Positions 25,411 to 34,786 of a stretch of DNA of 64,000 nucleotides are shown here, one piece after another. The notes under the pieces were generated by a model. The model did not search any database. It was not told the origin of the DNA and was given only the letters and a program-made list of their open reading frames with translations. The DNA is taken from contig NZ_PJBJ01000029.1 of the NCBI RefSeq assembly GCF_002836475.1, positions 62,001-126,000 on the forward strand, in the 5' to 3' direction. Numbering within the stretch: position 1 is the stretch's first letter; each line of letters opens with the position of its first letter. The DNA comes from Flavobacterium sp. ALD4. Its GTDB lineage: Bacteria > Bacteroidota > Bacteroidia > Flavobacteriales > Flavobacteriaceae. Position numbers and translations under genes: made by a program.

Positions 25411-26640
25411 TTATAAAGGTAGTGTAAATTTAACAAGACAACCTTTTCCCAGTTCACTTTCGACCCATATTTCCCCATCGTGTTTTTCAACAAATTCTTT
25501 ACATAGAATTAAACCTAGACCTGTGCCTGTTTCACCTGATGTACCACTTTGAGTTACTTCATAACCTATCTTAAATATTTTACTTTTTACATCTTCGTTC
25601 ATACCTATACCATTGTCAGATATTGTAATTTCAATTTGGTTTGGACTTGCTACTGCGGAAACAGCAATTTCACCTCCTGTATTTGTGAATTTTATAGCAT
25701 TAGTAATAAGGTTTCGCAAAATTGTAAGCAACATATTCTTATCGGCGTGAATAACTATGTCTTCAGAATAGAAATAGTTTAACGAAATGTTTTTAACAAC
25801 TGCTGACGAGTTTAATAAATCATCTATTTCCTTTTTGATTGATTTGAGTTTTATGAATTCCGGTTTAAACTGTAATTGACCGGTTTGAGATTTTTGCCAA
25901 TTCAATAAATTGTCTAATAAAACAAGGGTGCTTTTTGCTGAAGATTCTATTGCTTTTATAAAGAGTTCGGTTTGTTCAAAGTTTTCGCTTTTGTATTTTT
26001 TTAATAACTGTTTTGAAAAACCCAAAATAGTATTGAATGGACTTCTAAGATCATGAGCAATTATTGAAAAGAGTTTATCTTTGGTTAAATTAATTTCTTT
26101 GATTTGCTTTCCTTTTTCTACCAAGGCTAATTCAGCTTCTTTTCTTGACGTTATATCTATAAAAGTACATACAACTTGTTGAACTGAGTTATTAACTATT
26201 TTCTGTGGTGTAGCATCAACCAATAACCAAACATTGTCTTTGGAAGCAGGTCGATAAACTCCCATGATCACGCCATAAACAGGTTTGCAAGTAGCAAGTA
26301 CAGTAGGGACAGGGTGTGTGTTTCCGGGAAATGTTGAGCCGTCTTCATGGATAACTTTCCATTCAGGGTCAAAAGATGTTTTGCCAACAAGTTGGTCTTC
26401 AGTTAAACCAAGCAATTCTAATGCTGCCGGATTACTCAGCAATATTTCAGCTTTTGGCCCTTGCAATAACACACCAACACGCATGTGAAATACCATTTGT
26501 CTGAATTTTTCTTCACTTGCTACCATTTTTTGTTCAACTTTTTTTATTTCAGAATAGGCAAATTCTCCTTCTAATTACTTTATCCCATTATTACTTTTCT
26601 TTATTTCAATGAATTTGCCCAATTCATTTATAAAAGCCAT
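25411..26640 (-). pseudogene. PAS-domain histidine kinase, N-terminus cut by an in-frame stop
   Basis: The intact part (25411-26526, 371 residues) has a PAS domain (about 5-120), then H-box I-I-A-H-D-L-R-S-P-F-N, N-box L-R-N-L-I-T-N-A-I-K-F and G-boxes D-N-G-I-G-M and G-T-G-L-G-L, so it is a complete soluble hybrid-less kinase. The reading frame continues upstream through a TAA at 26575-26577 to an ATG at 26640, encoding M-A-F-I-N-E-L-G-K-F-I-E-I-K-K-S before the stop and L-E-G-E-F-A-Y-S-E-I-K-K after it. This suggests a longer ancestral protein. The remaining ORF may still be translated from 26526. No response regulator is adjacent. Confidence 0.6.
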
Positions 26641-26732
26641 AAAATGTTTGTTGTCAAAATCTGCCACGATATTACTGCTTTATTCCTAAAAATCAAAAGA
26701 ATATATTTTTTAAATAGATTTTCTTATTTAAG

Positions 26733-26784
26733 TAAAAAAAGAAACCCCAATACTTCAAGCAATGGTGCTAAAAGTATTGGGGTT
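26733..26784 (-). terminator. Terminator after the ABC-F gene
   Basis: A 13-bp perfect stem (26743-26755 with 26772-26784), 16-base loop, T-rich run on the minus strand. Confidence 0.8.
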
Positions 26785-26819
26785 GTATATTTTATAATCT
26801 CTTTCAGGAAGATAGACGG

Positions 26820-28682
26820 TTATCCCTCTATCTTAGCCGAAAGCTCAAACCAGCGCTCTTCTCTATCCTCAATTTTATTATTGATGTTTTCGAGTTCTTT
26901 TGCTTTTTTTGAAATATCTTCATCCGGCACTTTTCCGTCCGTGAATAATTGCTCGAGCGCAATTTTTTGAACTTCAAAATCCTTGATTTCTTTTTCTATT
27001 TTTTGATATTCTTTTTGCTCGTTAAAAGTCAAATTTCCGGTCGGGTTGTTTTGCTTCCAGTCTTTCTTCTCTGCTTTGTTTTCTTCTTTCTGTGCCACAT
27101 CCGTACTGTCTTCGTAAGCTCTGAAATCAGAATAGTTTCCTGGGAAATTTTCAACCTCGCCATTTCCTCTAAAAATGAATAAGTGGTCAACAATTTTATC
27201 CATAAAATAACGGTCATGCGATACTACTAACAGACATCCAGGATAGTCCAAAAGGAAGCTTTCCAAAACATTTAAGGTCACAATGTCTAAATCGTTTGTT
27301 GGCTCATCCAGAATCAAGAAGTTAGGATTCTGAATCAAAACGGTACACAAGTACAAACGTTTCAATTCTCCACCGCTCAATCGATCCACAAAATCATATT
27401 GCTTTTTCGCATCAAAAAGAAAACGCTCCAGCAATTGCGATGCCGAAATCATTCTTCCTTTCAACAACGGAATAAATTCTCCGTATTCCTTGATGACATC
27501 AATCACTCTTTGTCCCGGTTTCGGATTAATCCCGCTTTGGGTATAATATCCAACTTTTATCGTTTCACCAATTACCACTTTTCCTCCATCAAGCGGAAGA
27601 GCTCCAGTTAATAAGTTCAAAAAGGTTGATTTTCCTGTCCCATTTTTCCCGATGATTCCAATACGTTCTCCCGGTTGAAAGTCGTAACTGAAATTATCCA
27701 TTATTACATGGTCCTTGAATTTCTTGGAGATTTTGTGAAGCTCAATAATCTTGCTTCCCATACGTTCCATGTTGATCTCCAGTTCTACCTTGTTCTCCTT
27801 TCGGCGACTTTGTGCTTTGTCCTTAATTTCGTAAAAATCTTCCTGACGCGATTTTGATTTTGTCGTTCTCGCTTTCGGTTGACGTCGCATCCATTCCAAT
27901 TCTTTTACGAACAGGTTTTGAGCCTTGTCCACACTTGAATTTTCGGAAGCAATGCGTTCTTCTTTTTTCTCTAAATAGTAAGAGTAGTTTCCTTTGTAGG
28001 AATATAGTTTACCATTATCTAGTTCGATGATTTCGTTACAAACACGCTCTAAGAAGAAACGGTCGTGCGTCACCATAAATAAGGTAATGTTTTCTTTTGC
28101 AAAATAAGCTTCTAGCCATTCAATCATCTCTAAATCCAAGTGATTTGTAGGCTCATCCAGAATCAATAAGTCAGGGCGGTTGATTAATATGATAGCCAGA
28201 GACAAACGTTTTTGCTGTCCACCCGAAAGATTTTTCACTTTCAGTTTGAAATCTTCCAACTTCAGTTTGAACAAAATTTGTCTGTATTGAGTTTCGAAGT
28301 CCCAGGCATTGTGTTGGTCCATTCCGTCAAAAGCTTTTTGATAAGTGTCTTCGTCTTCTGGATGTTCTAATGCTTTTTCGTAAGCTTTAATCACTTTCAA
28401 AATCTCATTATCTGAAGCGAAAATACTTTCTTCGATGGTCAGTTCGTCCTGCAGATTATTGTTTTGCGATAAGAAAGCCATTTTGATTCCTTTTCTCAAA
28501 ACTACTTTCCCGGTATCCGATTCGTCCAAGCCGTTAATGATACTCATTATGGTCGTTTTTCCGGAGCCGTTTTTGGCTATAAAGGCAATTTTTTGGTCTT
28601 TGCTAATTCCAAAAGAGATATTTTCAAAAAGTGTTCTCTCTCCAAAAGATTTCGAGATATTTTCAACAGATAAGTAATTCAT
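26820..28682 (-). CDS. ABC-F family ATPase (Uup-like)
   Basis: A cytosolic ribosome-associated ATPase, 620 residues, with two ABC domains and no membrane part. Walker A motifs are A-K-N-G-S-G-K-T-T and G-K-N-G-T-G-K-S-T; signatures L-S-G-G-Q-Q-K-R and L-S-G-G-E-L-K-R; Walker B L-L-I-L-D-E-P-T-N-H and F-L-I-L-D-E-P-T-N-D. The inter-domain P-site tRNA interaction linker holds R-R-Q-P-K-A-R-T-T-K-S-K. The C-terminal coiled coil (about 540-615) favours the Uup branch. ABC-F proteins rescue or pace ribosomes; a resistance role is not indicated. Confidence 0.9.
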   Translation of the reverse strand: MNYLSVENISKSFGERTLFENISFGISKDQKIAFIAKNGSGKTTIMSIINGLDESDTGKVVLRKGIKMAFLSQNNNLQDELTIEESIFASDNEILKVIKAYEKALEHPEDEDTYQKAFDGMDQHNAWDFETQYRQILFKLKLEDFKLKVKNLSGGQQKRLSLAIILINRPDLLILDEPTNHLDLEMIEWLEAYFAKENITLFMVTHDRFFLERVCNEIIELDNGKLYSYKGNYSYYLEKKEERIASENSSVDKAQNLFVKELEWMRRQPKARTTKSKSRQEDFYEIKDKAQSRRKENKVELEINMERMGSKIIELHKISKKFKDHVIMDNFSYDFQPGERIGIIGKNGTGKSTFLNLLTGALPLDGGKVVIGETIKVGYYTQSGINPKPGQRVIDVIKEYGEFIPLLKGRMISASQLLERFLFDAKKQYDFVDRLSGGELKRLYLCTVLIQNPNFLILDEPTNDLDIVTLNVLESFLLDYPGCLLVVSHDRYFMDKIVDHLFIFRGNGEVENFPGNYSDFRAYEDSTDVAQKEENKAEKKDWKQNNPTGNLTFNEQKEYQKIEKEIKDFEVQKIALEQLFTDGKVPDEDISKKAKELENINNKIEDREERWFELSAKIEG

Positions 28683-29088
28683 GCGTGTAACTAGATGTAT
28701 TTGTTATGATTACGGTGTTCTTTAGTGGGCAATAACTAATTAATTATCTAATTGTGAGCTGCCAAAAAAAAACCACCGTGCAAAGGTAGTTTATTATTTT
28801 TAGGTTAAAATTTTTTGGAAAGAAGAACTTTCTCTAATTCAGCCATTTTAAGGTACCCAAAGAAATAACCGAAGATAATATCTGACGTATTTTAGGAATC
28901 CGGTATCTATTAGGGTAGACTGTGGACTTTATTTCCTACTTAGCTTTTTAGTACTTCTTTTGTTTTTAATCTCTTTGGGTTTAATTCCTAGAAGCGCTGC
29001 TTCTATTTTTCATACAGATTAAATTTACGGTAAATACCCGAGAGTTCGGCTCCGAGGGAGTTTATTAGGGAGTGTGATGGGGTTTAAC
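28683..29088. other. Long non-coding region
   Basis: Holds the ABC-F promoter side and an imperfect hairpin at 28769-28791. On the minus strand a short open stretch ending at 28929 reads A-L-L-G-I-K-P-K-E-I-K-N-K, like a basic protein C-terminus, but it has no start and I cannot assign it. Confidence 0.35.
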
Positions 29089-30360
29089 TTAAAGCAATTT
29101 AAGCAAAGCAATCATAATACCTACTAGACCGCCTACAACGGCGCCATTCAATCGGATGTATTGTAAATCGCTACCCACTTTTTCTTCAATTTGCTCTACC
29201 AGTTCTTTATTGTTGAGTTTCATCATGCTGTTGCGAACCATATTCCCAATTTCACTGTGGAATTTAACCAATAGTTCCGAAACGGTTGCCCTAATCCAAT
29301 GGTTGATTTTTTGTTGGGCCGCTGCATCTTGCTGCAAATTGGATAACATGCGATTGAGATTGGAAATCAAGAATTGCATCAGTGGCGTGTCATTGTTTTG
29401 CAGTTGCGCCGCTATGGTTTCCTTGTAGCGTATCAAAAGATCATGTATGACTCTCTCTCCTTCCACATGCTGCATAACACGTTCTTTTAGATTCTGGATT
29501 AGGTCGAGAGACTTTTCATCTCCCGAAGTCAGCTGTTTGGCAAAATTAAGCATCCAGTCGTCAAACTTATTGCGAATAGGGTGATTAGGGTCTGATTGGG
29601 CTTCTGAGATCAGCTCTTCTGTCTTACTGAGAAGATCATCAGCGATAAGATTTAAATCAATTCCGCCACTTTTCTCGGCAAAAAACAAGGCTGTTTTTTT
29701 TAGAAAACCTTTTTTGGCGTATTCTTCGGCTGCAATTTCAAGCTTGGAAAGAAGCAGAGTTTTTATTTCGGGATTAGTAAGAGCGGTAGAACCCTCCTCA
29801 ATAATCAGTTGCCATATTTGATGATGGTCTCCATTTTTAATGGCTTTCTCTAACCAAGTTCCTAAAGGCGAAGCCAGGTCTATACTGGCAATCTGCTCTC
29901 TTAGTATTTTTTGCAATGCGTCTGCAAGTTTGGGGTTGTCCAATTCGTTTACGAATTTTAATACTATATTTTGAACTAAGCGGATTCCACTCTGTTGATG
30001 TTTGGGTTGCTGGATGAAATCCAAAATGGTTTTAGCCAAGTCAACTTCGTTTAGTTTCTCAGCAATAATGTCAGGCGAAAGCCATTTGTTGGTCACTAAG
30101 TCGACTATTCCTTCAGTTAGTTTTTCTCTGTTTTTGGCGATAATGTTCGTGTGCTTGCGGACAAAGGGAATTGGAATTTCGTGGAACAAAGCACTGACCG
30201 CGAACCAATCAGCAAATCCTCCGATGGTTGCTGCCTCAAAACCTGCCGTGACAATTTTCCATCCTTGATGAGAGAGAATATCTAAACGCAGCAATGCTTC
30301 AAAAAAAACTAGGCCTCCGAAGGCAATAAGTAAAGAGATTGGTCCGAGGTTGTTTTTCAT
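29089..30360 (-). CDS. DUF445 family membrane protein
   Basis: 423 residues. A transmembrane helix at each end (about 5-25 and 405-421) flanks a long helical soluble domain. The N-terminal G-G-F-A-D-W-F-A-V-x-A-L-F and R-x-H-T-N-I-I-A-x-N-R are hallmarks of the YheB/YjiN-like DUF445 family, and G-x-x-x-G-L-V-G-I-M at the C-terminus fits. The family is thought to act at the membrane, with no defined biochemical role. It is monocistronic. Confidence 0.88.
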   Translation of the reverse strand: MKNNLGPISLLIAFGGLVFFEALLRLDILSHQGWKIVTAGFEAATIGGFADWFAVSALFHEIPIPFVRKHTNIIAKNREKLTEGIVDLVTNKWLSPDIIAEKLNEVDLAKTILDFIQQPKHQQSGIRLVQNIVLKFVNELDNPKLADALQKILREQIASIDLASPLGTWLEKAIKNGDHHQIWQLIIEEGSTALTNPEIKTLLLSKLEIAAEEYAKKGFLKKTALFFAEKSGGIDLNLIADDLLSKTEELISEAQSDPNHPIRNKFDDWMLNFAKQLTSGDEKSLDLIQNLKERVMQHVEGERVIHDLLIRYKETIAAQLQNNDTPLMQFLISNLNRMLSNLQQDAAAQQKINHWIRATVSELLVKFHSEIGNMVRNSMMKLNNKELVEQIEEKVGSDLQYIRLNGAVVGGLVGIMIALLKLL

Positions 30361-30550
30361 GGGTTTTATTGGTTTGAAAAAGGCTTGGGTTTGTAGAAAT
30401 ATAAGTAATTATTGTGGATTATTCTTCGCAGAAGCAAATTTAAGAAGAAATAAAGAAGAGGAGGTTACAATTTTCATTCGCCAGAATTGTTTTCCTTGAG
30501 AAAGGAGTTCTTTATTTATAAAACTGAAGTTGGCAAGAGCGATACACGGA

Positions 30551-31519
30551 CTATCGCTGAAAATAGTGAGACAGAAAAGAACTCAAATCCAACTGATGTA
30601 ACTGTTGTGGGACAGCCCATAGTGGTTTTTTTGTAAAATTTTCATTAGTCAGATAATACTGCAACCCGTTTTGGGTGGCTATCCCTTCAATTTGATGAAA
30701 CGGAAGTGCTATTTTTATTTTTCGTTTATTGCCGGAAAAGAAAGCCAAACGGTCGTAATCATAAAACAGATAAACGAATGGAGACAGCGATTTACTATAG
30801 CCACTAAGGACAAGCAATTTTTTATGCGGTACAATCGTAGCAGAGGTAATCAGGCCTTTTACGTTAAAAGTATCTTTCAATCTTGCGCTATAATCCCCAG
30901 GGGTTTTGGGGATGACGTATACAGCCGTTTCTTTTTGTTTCCATTGTTTTGTAAATAAGTATATGCTGTCATTTGCGACAATAAAGGCTTCACAATCAAA
31001 ATTAGTTCTGTTGGATTTCATTGCCGTAAAGTCAGTCTGGTTTGAATATGAGAATGAAATGGTGTCAATTTCAGGAATGTTCCCTACAAGCGATTTTTTT
31101 TTAACCCTTAAAATATGGAGGTCTTTTCTGTTTCCCGAGGCATTATTTCCAAAATCGCCAATATAAAAATAGCTGCTGTCCTGTGCAATCTCCTCCCAGT
31201 CTTTGTTGGATACTTTTTCAAGGGCCATTTCTTTTTGAATTACACCGCTTGTATCCACACCGTAAACAGTGGTGTCTGTATCGTCGTTCGTCGTCCACAG
31301 CAGATTGTCGCTGAATACTAAACCAGATGTTTCGCGCAGCACGTCAGGCAATTGTATCGAGTACTTCGGTTTTACTTTTGCCCTACGATATGCACAACTG
31401 CCATCATTTATAGTTGCTGACGGCTTGAAGTTTTTCGACAGCGGGTCTGTACATCCCGATATTTGAGAATGAATCTGACTGATAAAAGAGAGTAATACTA
31501 ATAAAAATGCTTTTTTCAA
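30551..31519 (-). CDS. Exported beta-propeller-like protein with G-C-T-D motif
   Basis: 322 residues with a Sec signal peptide (about 1-18). The mature start holds G-C-T-D-P-L-S-K-N-F-K-P-S-A, a calcium-binding-like repeat with paired cysteines (G-C-T-D ... D-G-S-C), common in Bacteroidota secreted proteins. The rest (about 60-320) alternates short beta strands with polar loops, suggesting a beta-propeller or similar fold (L-L-W-T-T-N-D-D-T-D-T; G-D-F-G-N-N). No T9SS C-terminal domain is evident. Role unknown. Confidence 0.7.
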   Translation of the reverse strand: MKKAFLLVLLSFISQIHSQISGCTDPLSKNFKPSATINDGSCAYRRAKVKPKYSIQLPDVLRETSGLVFSDNLLWTTNDDTDTTVYGVDTSGVIQKEMALEKVSNKDWEEIAQDSSYFYIGDFGNNASGNRKDLHILRVKKKSLVGNIPEIDTISFSYSNQTDFTAMKSNRTNFDCEAFIVANDSIYLFTKQWKQKETAVYVIPKTPGDYSARLKDTFNVKGLITSATIVPHKKLLVLSGYSKSLSPFVYLFYDYDRLAFFSGNKRKIKIALPFHQIEGIATQNGLQYYLTNENFTKKPLWAVPQQLHQLDLSSFLSHYFQR

Positions 31520-31913
31520 TGACTTAGAATAGATTAGTTACGACTTCTTGTTTTCCAAAAGTAATGGATTCTGATTAAAAACGAGCAATCGCCGTCCGTC
31601 GGATTTGCAGGTGTTACTCAATTATATCTTTAATGGTTAAAGATCTTTTTGGGGAACCGTTTGAATTTTTATAAAGTATCGTTTTTTTACACGACCATAG
31701 TAGCTAATGGAACTCTGCAATTTTACATGTTCCTGATTTTAGCTATTTTTTTTGTAATATTGAGGATTAGGAAAAGTAGTGGGTATCGTCAACTGTCCAT
31801 CAGTTGTTTTAGGATGTCCTTTTAAAAATATAAAAGTGATCATCAGTTAGGCGGTTGCAGTTTTTATTAATAAGTATTTAGCAAGGAATTTATAAAAAAA
31901 AAATAGAAGTAGA
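31520..31913. other. Non-coding region between divergent genes
   Basis: Intergenic sequence carrying leader and promoter for the GH30 gene. I see no gene, RNA or repeat. Confidence 0.4.
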
Positions 31914-33380
31914 ATGAAAAAAATCACGACAGCTACACTTTTACTAGTTACTCTTTTTGCTTTTTCACAGCAAAAAGATAAAGCGGAAGCAAGAGCAAAA
32001 AGTTTTTCGGTAAAAGACAGAACTGTTACCGTTTATACCTCGGCAAGTACTACGGATTTGAGATTGACAAAAACAGATACCAACTTACGATTCACAGATT
32101 TAAAGCAGCCTCTTGAGACTCAAACATGCGTATTTGTTAATCCTAGCAAAACATTTCAAACCTATTTGGGGATTGGCGGCGCTATCACGGATGCAAGTGC
32201 TACCGTTTTTGCAAAATTAACTAAAGAAAGTCAACAAGAACTCCTCAATGCTTATTATGGTAAAGAAAAAGGAATTGGTTACTCCATAATCAGAACTACT
32301 ATTCATAGCTGTGATTTTAGTTCAGGAAGTTATACCTATGTTGAGGAAGGGGATACGGCATTAAAAACGTTTAATATTGATCATGATAAAGAATTTAGGA
32401 TTCCATTAATCAAAAAAGCAATCGCAGCCGCAGGCGGAAAAGCAACTTTATATGTGAGTCCTTGGAGCCCACCCGCATTTATGAAGGATACCAAAAACAT
32501 GTTGAATGGTGGGAGATTACTGCCTGAGTTCTATCAAGCGTGGGCAAATTATTATGTGAAGTTTATTAAGGGTTATGAAAAAGAAGGGATTCCTGTTTGG
32601 GGGTTAACGGTTCAAAATGAACCAATGGCAAAACAAACATGGGAATCGTGTATTTATACAGCAGAGGAAGAGCGTGACTTTGTAAAAAATTACTTAGGAC
32701 CAACACTAAAAAATGCTGGACTTGGAGACAAGAAAATTACCATTTGGGATCATAACAGAGATTTGTTATCTCAGAGAGCAAGCACAATTCTGGATGATCT
32801 GGAAGCCAGTAAATATGTTTGGGGAATTGGATTTCACTGGTATGAAAGTTGGAGTGGAGGAGATCCAATGTTTGAAAATGTTGGGAAAGTACATGAAATG
32901 TATCCTGATAAAAATTTGCTTTTTACCGAAGGATGCGTAGAGAAATTTGATTATTCCAAATTGCAGCGTTGGGCAAACGGGGAGCGTTATGGAAAATCAA
33001 TGATTCACGATTTTAATAACGGAACGGTGGGCTGGACGGATTGGAATATTCTTTTGGATGAAAATGGAGGTCCTAACCATGTAGGGAACTTTTGTTTTTC
33101 ACCGATACACGGAGACACCAGAACTGGAGGGTTAATTTACACGCCTTCTTATTATTACATAGGTCATTTCTCTAAATTTATTGGCAAAAGTGCCAAAAGA
33201 ATTAGTAGTGTAGCGAGCAGAAGTCAGTTGCTGACCACCTCTTTTTTAAATGAAGACGGTAAAGTGGTAACGGTAGTTATGAACGAAAGCGATGCTGCAA
33301 TAAAATATAATTTGTGTATTGGAACAAAAGCGACTGAAATTATAATTCTGCCGCACGCAATCCAAACATTAGTTTATTAA
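31914..33380 (+). CDS. Secreted glycoside hydrolase family 30 enzyme
   Basis: 488 residues with a Sec signal peptide (1-18). The TIM barrel plus side beta domain resembles GH30 (glucosylceramidase/beta-1,6-glucanase subfamilies). The acid/base Glu236 is in V-Q-N-E-P, the nucleophile Glu339 in L-F-T-E-G-C, and the early G-I-G-G-A-I-T-D-A is typical. Substrate cannot be fixed by sight; beta-1,6-glucan or a related oligosaccharide is likely. No polysaccharide utilisation genes (SusC/SusD) are adjacent, so it is not part of a classical PUL here. Confidence 0.9.
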   Translation: MKKITTATLLLVTLFAFSQQKDKAEARAKSFSVKDRTVTVYTSASTTDLRLTKTDTNLRFTDLKQPLETQTCVFVNPSKTFQTYLGIGGAITDASATVFAKLTKESQQELLNAYYGKEKGIGYSIIRTTIHSCDFSSGSYTYVEEGDTALKTFNIDHDKEFRIPLIKKAIAAAGGKATLYVSPWSPPAFMKDTKNMLNGGRLLPEFYQAWANYYVKFIKGYEKEGIPVWGLTVQNEPMAKQTWESCIYTAEEERDFVKNYLGPTLKNAGLGDKKITIWDHNRDLLSQRASTILDDLEASKYVWGIGFHWYESWSGGDPMFENVGKVHEMYPDKNLLFTEGCVEKFDYSKLQRWANGERYGKSMIHDFNNGTVGWTDWNILLDENGGPNHVGNFCFSPIHGDTRTGGLIYTPSYYYIGHFSKFIGKSAKRISSVASRSQLLTTSFLNEDGKVVTVVMNESDAAIKYNLCIGTKATEIIILPHAIQTLVY

Positions 33381-33538
33381 CGAAATCTTTTGGGGTATAC
33401 AATGTTTTTCGGTGCGATTAGTTTTTGGAAATATGGATCGAGAAATATACCTTGATATTATTGTTAATCAGAAGTAGTCTTTCTGCAGACCAGAAATAGA
33501 ATACAAATCAGCGTCATAAAAAAATCAAAAAATCAACT

Positions 33539-34702
33539 TTGCAACTATCTGTAATCATTCTCAACTATAACGTCCGCTATTTCTTAGAACTATGTGTTTT
33601 AAGTGTACAAAGTGCTTTAGAACATATTGATGGCGAAATAATCGTTGTCGATAACAATTCGCAAGATGACAGCGTCGAAATGATGAAACAACGTTTTCCA
33701 AATGTAAAGCTCATTGAAAACAAGGATAATTCCGGTTTCCCGAAAGGTAATAATACAGGTGTAGCGATTGCACAAGGCGAATATGTTTGCATTCTAAACC
33801 CTGATACCGTGGTTGCCGAGGATACTTTTACGAAAGTGTTGGATTTCGCCGAAAGGCAAAAAAACTTAGGAATTGTGGGGGTAAAACTGATTGACGGAGC
33901 AGGGAATTTCCTTCCTGAAAGCAAAAGGGGGGTTCCTACGCCTTTTGTCGCCTTTACAAAAATGACGGGGTTGTACAAGCTGTTTCCAAAAGTACAAGGA
34001 CTGGGGAAATACTATGCGCAACAGCTATCGGAAAACGAAACGGGGAAAGTCGATATTCTAGTTGGCGCTTTTATGCTAATTAAACGGGATTTATATCAAG
34101 AATTAGGCGGATTTGATGAGAACTGTTTCATGTATTCAGACGATATAGATTTGTCCTATAGAGCCCTGCTTAAAGGAAAGTCGAACTATTATTATCACGA
34201 AACAACAGTGATTCATTACAAAGGAGAAAGCACTGTCAAGGATAGTGTTTATATGAAACGGTTTCAGGAGGCCATGCAGTTTTTCTATAAAAAGCACTTT
34301 AAGGTTTCGTTGTTCTTTTCGTTTTTTATGAAAACAGGAATCCTGTTTTTTTCTTTTGTTAAAATGTTTCAAGGTCAAGCCAAAGAAAAAAAGGCAGCTC
34401 AGTCCTATATTTTATATTCTTCTAATGACGAGTTGATTAACAAAATGGCGTTAAAACTTCAAAAAAAAATATTTTTTCACGATTTGAAAACAGAAAAAAT
34501 GGTAATTTCGTCAAAGATTTTATCCGGAACCAAGACAGAAATGTTGTTGGATAGTCATTATATATCTTTTAAAGAAATTATAAGTTTTATAAAATTGTTT
34601 AAAAACAGGGAGTTAACTTTTAAAGTGTTACCCAAAAACACTTCTTTTTTTATTGGCAGTGATAACTCTAATGAAAGAGGAGCGATTATAAAAACAGAAT
34701 GA
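33539..34702 (+). CDS. GT2 family glycosyltransferase, TTG start
   Basis: 387 residues. The GT-A core is L-S-V-I-I-L-N-Y-N-V, I-V-V-D-N-N-S, C-I-L-N-P-D-T-V-V (acidic motif) and F-D-E-N-C-F-M-Y-S-D-D-I-D-L-S. These resemble rhamnosyltransferase-type enzymes that act on glycolipid or surface polysaccharide. The start is a TTG, because no ATG lies upstream in frame and the usual beginning M-x-L-S-V-I-I-L-N-Y-N needs it. A short hydrophobic segment at about 265-285 is followed by a basic, family-specific tail. It is the only glycan-synthesis gene here and probably has its own promoter. Confidence 0.88.
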   Translation: MQLSVIILNYNVRYFLELCVLSVQSALEHIDGEIIVVDNNSQDDSVEMMKQRFPNVKLIENKDNSGFPKGNNTGVAIAQGEYVCILNPDTVVAEDTFTKVLDFAERQKNLGIVGVKLIDGAGNFLPESKRGVPTPFVAFTKMTGLYKLFPKVQGLGKYYAQQLSENETGKVDILVGAFMLIKRDLYQELGGFDENCFMYSDDIDLSYRALLKGKSNYYYHETTVIHYKGESTVKDSVYMKRFQEAMQFFYKKHFKVSLFFSFFMKTGILFFSFVKMFQGQAKEKKAAQSYILYSSNDELINKMALKLQKKIFFHDLKTEKMVISSKILSGTKTEMLLDSHYISFKEIISFIKLFKNRELTFKVLPKNTSFFIGSDNSNERGAIIKTE

Positions 34703-34786
34703 TAAATTGCATTAAATGTAATTTATATATAAAATATTTAGTAATTTCGCAAACTGAAAACAAAAATCACCTTTTAGGTTAACAAT

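Noticed and set aside
28769..28791. Hairpin as a terminator for the DUF445 gene
   Set aside because: It lies about 300 bases past the gene and has a central mismatch; not convincing.
28929..29010. Short minus-strand open stretch ending L-G-I-K-P-K-E-I-K-N-K-R-S
   Set aside because: Looks like a basic C-terminus but has an in-frame stop close upstream and no family I recognise.
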